Assembly: GCA_946621045.1 (NCBI GenBank) | Contig: CAMOOA010000003.1 | Coordinates: forward strand, 1 to 27,787 | Reading direction: 5' to 3' | DNA: 27,787 nt | Origin: an uncultured Erysipelotrichaceae bacterium | GTDB taxonomy: Bacteria; Bacillota_I; Bacilli_A; Erysipelotrichales; Erysipelotrichaceae | In this document: one piece after another, positions 24,709 to 27,787 of the stretch | Position numbering within the stretch: the first letter of the stretch is position 1 | Layout of the letters: every line of letters begins with the position of its first letter | The notes under the pieces: generated by a model | The model's database searches: none | What the model saw: only the letters and a program-made list of their open reading frames with translations | What the model was told of the DNA's origin: nothing | Made by a program: the position numbers and the translations under genes

Positions 24709-25731
24709 TCAGCTGATCACTCCTTTTGAAAGAAGCACCCAGTAAATGACCACCCCAAGCACAAGCGCAAGCGCGATGATCAGAATAATGAGGACGATAT
24801 TCAGAATCTGGTTCGTCCGGTGCATCTTATCATTAACATCATTCAGATTATCTTCATAGTCAACCATCTGTGAACGGATCATGGATGTTTCATTGAGAAG
24901 CTGCTGTTCCCGTGTCGGACGGCTGTTGTAATAATCATTTTCATCCGTTTCATCATGAACGGTTCTGTGCGGACGCTTTGAACTCTCCGACTTCTGAGAG
25001 TTGCCGATCATCCGTCTTACTTCCGCCGCAATGTCATCCTTGGTCATTGTGCGCGGATCATCGATGTAATCATCTTCCCCGGTATCCGCCAGTTCGGAAT
25101 CATCATCAAACATCTCTTCTTCCCACCGCCGGGAACTTGCCGGCTTTTTGGAAGGCTTTGTCGCAAAGGAAATATCCGCCGTATCATTTTCCACCGCAGC
25201 GGGTTTTGTTTCCCTCGGCGCCTCGCGGCGATTGTCCTGGCTGATCGGCTTGATGATTGCCGGCTCTTCATCCGGATACGGCTTGGACGGAGCCTTCGGC
25301 GTTTCACCCCGCAGATTACGCAGAATATCCAGATCGGTGTTTGCGGAGAATGCATTGCCCTGTTCAATGTTGTAGCGCTTGGCTTCCTGAACATATTCAT
25401 TCATGTATTCATTGTTGAAGGATGCCGTGGAATTGGCGCCGTTCTCAAAATACTGCTTGCTGAAAGCGGGAGCCGGAACAGGTTCCTCTTTCCGCGCGGT
25501 CTGCGGCTGCACTGTCTCAGGCTGCGCATAGGATGCAGCACGGCGCGGCTGTACCGGTGAAAGCGTTTCCGGTGCATTCACTTCGGGCGCTTCAAAATTG
25601 CCCGGCGCAATCTTATTTAACCGTTCAATGTACGGTGAAAGTTCCGGCGTCTGCTGCGGACCGGATTCCGATTCATTCTGAAGACTCTTCCGGAGTTCTT
25701 CGTATTTCGCTTTACGGGAATATACAGGCAT
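24709..25731 (-). CDS. Tail-anchored, mostly disordered acidic protein
   Basis: I recognise no family for this 340-residue product. The N-terminus (MPVYSRKAKYEELRKSLQNE) may form a short helix. Most of the middle is polar, Pro/Glu/Ser-rich and apparently disordered, with acidic patches (MFDDDSELADTGEDDY). At about 260-305 a charged helical stretch likely forms a coiled coil (LNETSMIRSQMVDYEDNLND to NDKMHRTN). A single TM helix follows near the C-terminus (about 309-333, ILNIVLIILIIALALVLGVV), leaving a few residues outside: a tail-anchored topology with the bulk in the cytoplasm. It stands directly upstream of cmk-der, one base from the cmk start, with an extended -10 promoter ahead. Function unknown; a scaffold at the membrane or division site is one guess. 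Confidence 0.85.
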   Translation of the reverse strand: MPVYSRKAKYEELRKSLQNESESGPQQTPELSPYIERLNKIAPGNFEAPEVNAPETLSPVQPRRAASYAQPETVQPQTARKEEPVPAPAFSKQYFENGANSTASFNNEYMNEYVQEAKRYNIEQGNAFSANTDLDILRNLRGETPKAPSKPYPDEEPAIIKPISQDNRREAPRETKPAAVENDTADISFATKPSKKPASSRRWEEEMFDDDSELADTGEDDYIDDPRTMTKDDIAAEVRRMIGNSQKSESSKRPHRTVHDETDENDYYNSRPTREQQLLNETSMIRSQMVDYEDNLNDVNDKMHRTNQILNIVLIILIIALALVLGVVIYWVLLSKGVIS

Positions 25732-25757
25732 TTCTTACATTTCTCCAAACAATCTTC

Positions 25758-25766
25758 ATTATAGCA
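25758..25766 (-). promoter_or_regulatory. Extended -10 promoter ahead of the tail-anchored protein/cmk/der
   Basis: TGCTATAAT (TGn plus a perfect TATAAT at 25758-25763) lies on the minus strand about 27 bp before the ATG. The -35 region is poor. It probably drives the three-gene unit through der. Confidence 0.6.
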
Positions 25767-25790
25767 TGATTATCACACATCACTATGCAA

Positions 25791-26381
25791 TCATCGATGA
25801 AGGATCGGAGAAATCCGTTTGTACAGCGTAATCGTAAGAATGCTTGTTACAACCGCCTTGATCAGATTGAACGGCGCTGTCGCAAACAGGACAAAAGTAA
25901 GCCGGTCATGGATGATCGGAATCAGCTCGGATCCCATACCGATCAAAGCATCCATCGGCATGTGGTAAAAGTAGGAATATGCCGGAAGAAGCACGAGACC
26001 GTTGAGAAGCGCACCGACAACGATCAGACATACACTGCCCATCACAAGTCCGCGAATCGCGTTCTGACGTGTTTTATGACGATGATAGTAAATCACTGCC
26101 GGAAGCACAAAGGACAGCCCGATCACAAAATTCGCAAATTCGCCGACATAGGCTGTCATTGTCCCGGTAAATAGCACATTCAGAATAATCTTTAATGCTT
26201 CGATTGCTGCAGCGGAGATCGGACCGAGCGCAAACCCTCCGATCAGTACGACCGCTTCGCTGAGGTCAAGTTTGTAAAACGGCGGAAAAAAAGGAAGCGG
26301 AAATTCCGCCAGCATGACCACGAAGGCAGCGGCCCCGAGAACGGCAACTTTTGCAATTTTTGATGTAGTAATGTTTTTCAT
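25791..26381 (-). CDS. ribU: RibU-type riboflavin ECF transporter S-component
   Basis: The 196-residue product is very hydrophobic, with five or six TM helices, and has the ECF S-component layout: a basic N-terminus, then AVLGAAAFVVMLAEFPLPFFPPFYKLDLSEAVVLIGGF, in which PFFP-YKLDLSE is typical of the RibU group. RibU binds riboflavin in the membrane and works with a shared ECF energising module (EcfA, EcfA', EcfT), which is not in this window. The FMN riboswitch immediately upstream strongly supports riboflavin as the substrate. AAGGAG lies 7 nt before the ATG. Confidence 0.95.
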   Translation of the reverse strand: MKNITTSKIAKVAVLGAAAFVVMLAEFPLPFFPPFYKLDLSEAVVLIGGFALGPISAAAIEALKIILNVLFTGTMTAYVGEFANFVIGLSFVLPAVIYYHRHKTRQNAIRGLVMGSVCLIVVGALLNGLVLLPAYSYFYHMPMDALIGMGSELIPIIHDRLTFVLFATAPFNLIKAVVTSILTITLYKRISPILHR

Positions 26382-26401
26382 CTGGTTTCTCCTTTGCCCA
26401 T

Positions 26402-26429
26402 AAAAAATGAGGCTCTGTGAAAAACCTCA
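26402..26429 (-). terminator. Expression-platform terminator of the FMN riboswitch
   Basis: On the minus strand TGAGG and CCTCA form the stem (26408-26429), followed by six T residues. It sits between the FMN aptamer and ribU and should form when FMN is bound. Confidence 0.8.
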
Positions 26430-26449
26430 AGGAAAATTGATAAAAGAAA

Positions 26450-26552
26450 ACAACTCTTCCATCCAGACTGTACTGTCGCCACCGGAATCGCACCGGTTCA
26501 GGCATTCGCCTCGCGGGGTATACCGCCGGTCGGGAGTTTCACCCTGCCCTGA
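26450..26552 (-). promoter_or_regulatory. FMN riboswitch (RFN element)
   Basis: The minus strand carries the conserved RFN segments in order: CAGGGCAGGGTGAAACTCCC, GACCGGCGGTAT, CCCCGCGAGGCG, CCGGTGCGATTCCGGTGGC and GACAGTACAGTCTGGATGG. This is a near-canonical aptamer. Established mechanism: FMN binding promotes termination ahead of riboflavin genes, so RibU is made when FMN is scarce. Confidence 0.97.
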
Positions 26553-26566
26553 GTTTCTTCTTTATC

Positions 26567-26593
26567 ATTATATCCCTGACCGTTAAATGCACA
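26567..26593 (-). promoter_or_regulatory. Promoter of the FMN riboswitch/ribU unit
   Basis: A perfect TATAAT (26567-26572) has a modest -35 box TTGTGC 16 bp upstream. Transcription would start near 26560, just before the aptamer. Confidence 0.65.
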
Positions 26594-26605
26594 ACCGGAA
26601 TGCTC

Positions 26606-26641
26606 AAAAAAAGGAAAGTTTCCGCGAAGGATACTTTCCTT
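26606..26641 (-). terminator. Rho-independent terminator of the AEK-repeat membrane protein gene
   Basis: On the minus strand AAGGAAAGT (26633-26641) pairs with ACTTTCCTT (26611-26619) with further pairing toward a TTCG-type loop, followed by seven T residues. It starts about 11 bp after the stop codon. Confidence 0.9.
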
Positions 26642-26651
26642 AAGATCAATA

Positions 26652-27787
26652 TCAGCTGAGTGCATTCCAGATCATGCAGATCTGAGATGAGAACAGCAGT
26701 GCGATGACCGTGACCACAGCTGCCGCTAGAATCAGACAGAGCAGATAGATCAGAGTCGTATGGAGTTTTCTGACCCGTTTCTCCCGATACATCACCATCA
26801 GATGACCGATGATCGAAAGCAGGATTACCGGAATCAGAACTGCAAGAGCTTTTACTTTGTTGAAAATCAGAATCAGTGCACAGAAGACATATGCAAGTGC
26901 GGAAATCGGCGCATAACAGCTGTTATTCCGCAGAATTGCCGTAGCGTCTTCCCCGCCGCCCTTCTTCACAAGCAGAAGTCCGCAGAGCCATGATACTCCG
27001 GCAGACACTGCGGTACCTGCAACCAGGATTACCAGGAACAGTGCAATGAATACTCCGATGGACGGTTTTGTTTCACTTCCTGAAGTACCGACCATCGTGG
27101 CCAGTGCAGTTGTCAGTCCGATCAGTCCGTACTTCGCCGCACCGACAGTAAGTGCTGTCTGAACCGATTGCGAAGCACTCGGAAGTTCAAGCGCCTTGAC
27201 AACCCGGTAAATGATGCCGTTTGTATTGTCGCGTGCCTCCGTGATCAGTTCCTTGGCATCCAGGTTCTCCGGAACGGAGATGGTCGGAATATGAACCGGG
27301 AGTGTTTTTACCGCATGACTTGCGGCCGAAGCGGCAACTGCCGTTTTCTTTTTCAGCAATCCCTGCTGTTTTTTACGCCGGGATTCAAGATATGCATCTT
27401 CGGCATCTGACAGTTTTCTGTCCAGTTCGTCTGCGGCTTTGCCTTCCGAAACTGCCGGTTCCGCTTTTACTTCCGGTAACGGTTCTGCTGCTGCCGGCAC
27501 TTCCTCTGCCTGTACCGTTTCCTGTACAGGTTCCGGATGGACTTCTGTTACAGGCTCAGGTTTCTGATCGTAAACTGCCTGCTTTTCAGAGGCCAGCTTT
27601 TCAGCTTCCAGTTTTTCCGCGGCCTGTTTCTCGGCAGCCAGCTTCTCAGCCGCAAGCTTTTCAGCGGCCAGCTTTTCAGCTTCCAGTTTTTCCGCGGCCT
27701 GTTTCTCGGCGGCCAGTTTCTCAGCCGCAAGCTTCTCTGCGGCCTGCTTTTCCGCAAGTTTTTTAGCCTGCCTTGCCTTTTCCGCTT
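26652..27787 (-). CDS. Multipass membrane protein with Ala-Glu-Lys repeat domain (5' end cut by window)
   Basis: The reading frame is open to the right edge, so the N-terminus is missing; the GTG at 27500 is just an internal valine codon. About 378 codons are visible. They begin with an Ala/Glu/Lys/Leu/Gln repeat (units such as AEKLA, AEKQA, AEKLE) of about 75 residues, probably a long charged helix like the TolA-type repeats. A Pro/Glu-rich linker follows, then another charged helix (DELDRKLSDAEDAYLESRRKKQQ). The C-terminal half has four to five TM helices (around 27140-27050, 27050-26970, 26915-26830, 26830-26775 and 26755-26670 in DNA terms). I recognise no family; the TM part vaguely recalls Yip1-like or zinc-ribbon-linked membrane proteins of Bacillota. 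A terminator follows. Confidence 0.8.
   Translation of the reverse strand, partial: AEKARQAKKLAEKQAAEKLAAEKLAAEKQAAEKLEAEKLAAEKLAAEKLAAEKQAAEKLEAEKLASEKQAVYDQKPEPVTEVHPEPVQETVQAEEVPAAAEPLPEVKAEPAVSEGKAADELDRKLSDAEDAYLESRRKKQQGLLKKKTAVAASAASHAVKTLPVHIPTISVPENLDAKELITEARDNTNGIIYRVVKALELPSASQSVQTALTVGAAKYGLIGLTTALATMVGTSGSETKPSIGVFIALFLVILVAGTAVSAGVSWLCGLLLVKKGGGEDATAILRNNSCYAPISALAYVFCALILIFNKVKALAVLIPVILLSIIGHLMVMYREKRVRKLHTTLIYLLCLILAAAVVTVIALLFSSQICMIWNALS
27603..27752. repeat. Two 75-bp direct repeats encoding 25-residue AEK units
   Basis: Copies at 27603-27677 and 27678-27752 are largely identical, differing at a handful of bases. A partial copy of the unit end lies just before them (27583-27602). 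Each encodes 25 residues, five 5-residue AEKxA units. Likely a recent tandem duplication within the coding region. Confidence 0.8.

Noticed and set aside
27498..27500. GTG at 27500 as the start of the AEK-repeat membrane protein
   Set aside because: The frame continues open to the window edge with coherent AEK repeats, so this GTG is an internal valine codon.

Overview
This 27.8 kb window is an ordinary, densely packed chromosomal segment of a moderate-GC Bacillota (Firmicutes) bacterium. The evidence is a valine T-box ahead of valS, an N-terminally extended bL27 next to its processing protease Prp, an FMN riboswitch controlling a RibU-type ECF S-component, GGAGG-type ribosome binding sites and sigma-A-like promoters. 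A member of the Erysipelotrichia or a related lineage is my guess from overall flavour, not something the sequence proves. I see no insertion sequence, phage, CRISPR array, rRNA or tRNA gene.

Almost everything is on the minus strand. Read right to left: (1) a 5'-truncated membrane protein with AEKLA-type repeats (26652 to beyond 27787) ending in a terminator; (2) FMN riboswitch plus ribU (25791-26570); (3) a tail-anchored disordered protein, cmk and der (22720-25731), ending in a terminator; (4) the only plus-strand gene, a giant class A penicillin-binding protein of 1410 residues (18371-22603), whose terminator sits back to back with that of der; (5) dnaE, an OmpR-type response regulator, its histidine kinase and a TrmN6-like methyltransferase in one tight run (12337-18227); (6) the rplU-prp-rpmA-obgE-ruvA-ruvB cluster (8293-12322) with a structured leader and a terminator; (7) a membrane protein with a long charged tail (7316-8218), apparently leaderless; (8) T-box-controlled valS (4411-7295); (9) an alpha/beta hydrolase with Asp in place of the nucleophile Ser (3358-4296); (10) pyruvate phosphate dikinase with an added histone-H1-like tail, followed by a separate histone-H1-like Lys/Ala/Pro repeat protein that runs off the left edge.

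The known genes serve central housekeeping: translation (valS, rplU, rpmA, obgE), replication and recombination (dnaE, ruvAB), wall synthesis (PBP), nucleotide supply (cmk), ribosome assembly (der, obgE), vitamin uptake (ribU) and PEP/pyruvate exchange (ppdK).

The most unusual features are: the H1-like tail on PPDK beside an H1-like gene; the roughly 535-residue disordered cytoplasmic domain of the PBP, with a duplicated LTPANNVFPED motif; the GIDMG nucleophile elbow of the hydrolase; and two genes (8218 and 18227) whose start codons lie 6-7 nt after a -10 box with no Shine-Dalgarno sequence, suggesting leaderless transcripts. I found no convincing wholly new multi-gene system.
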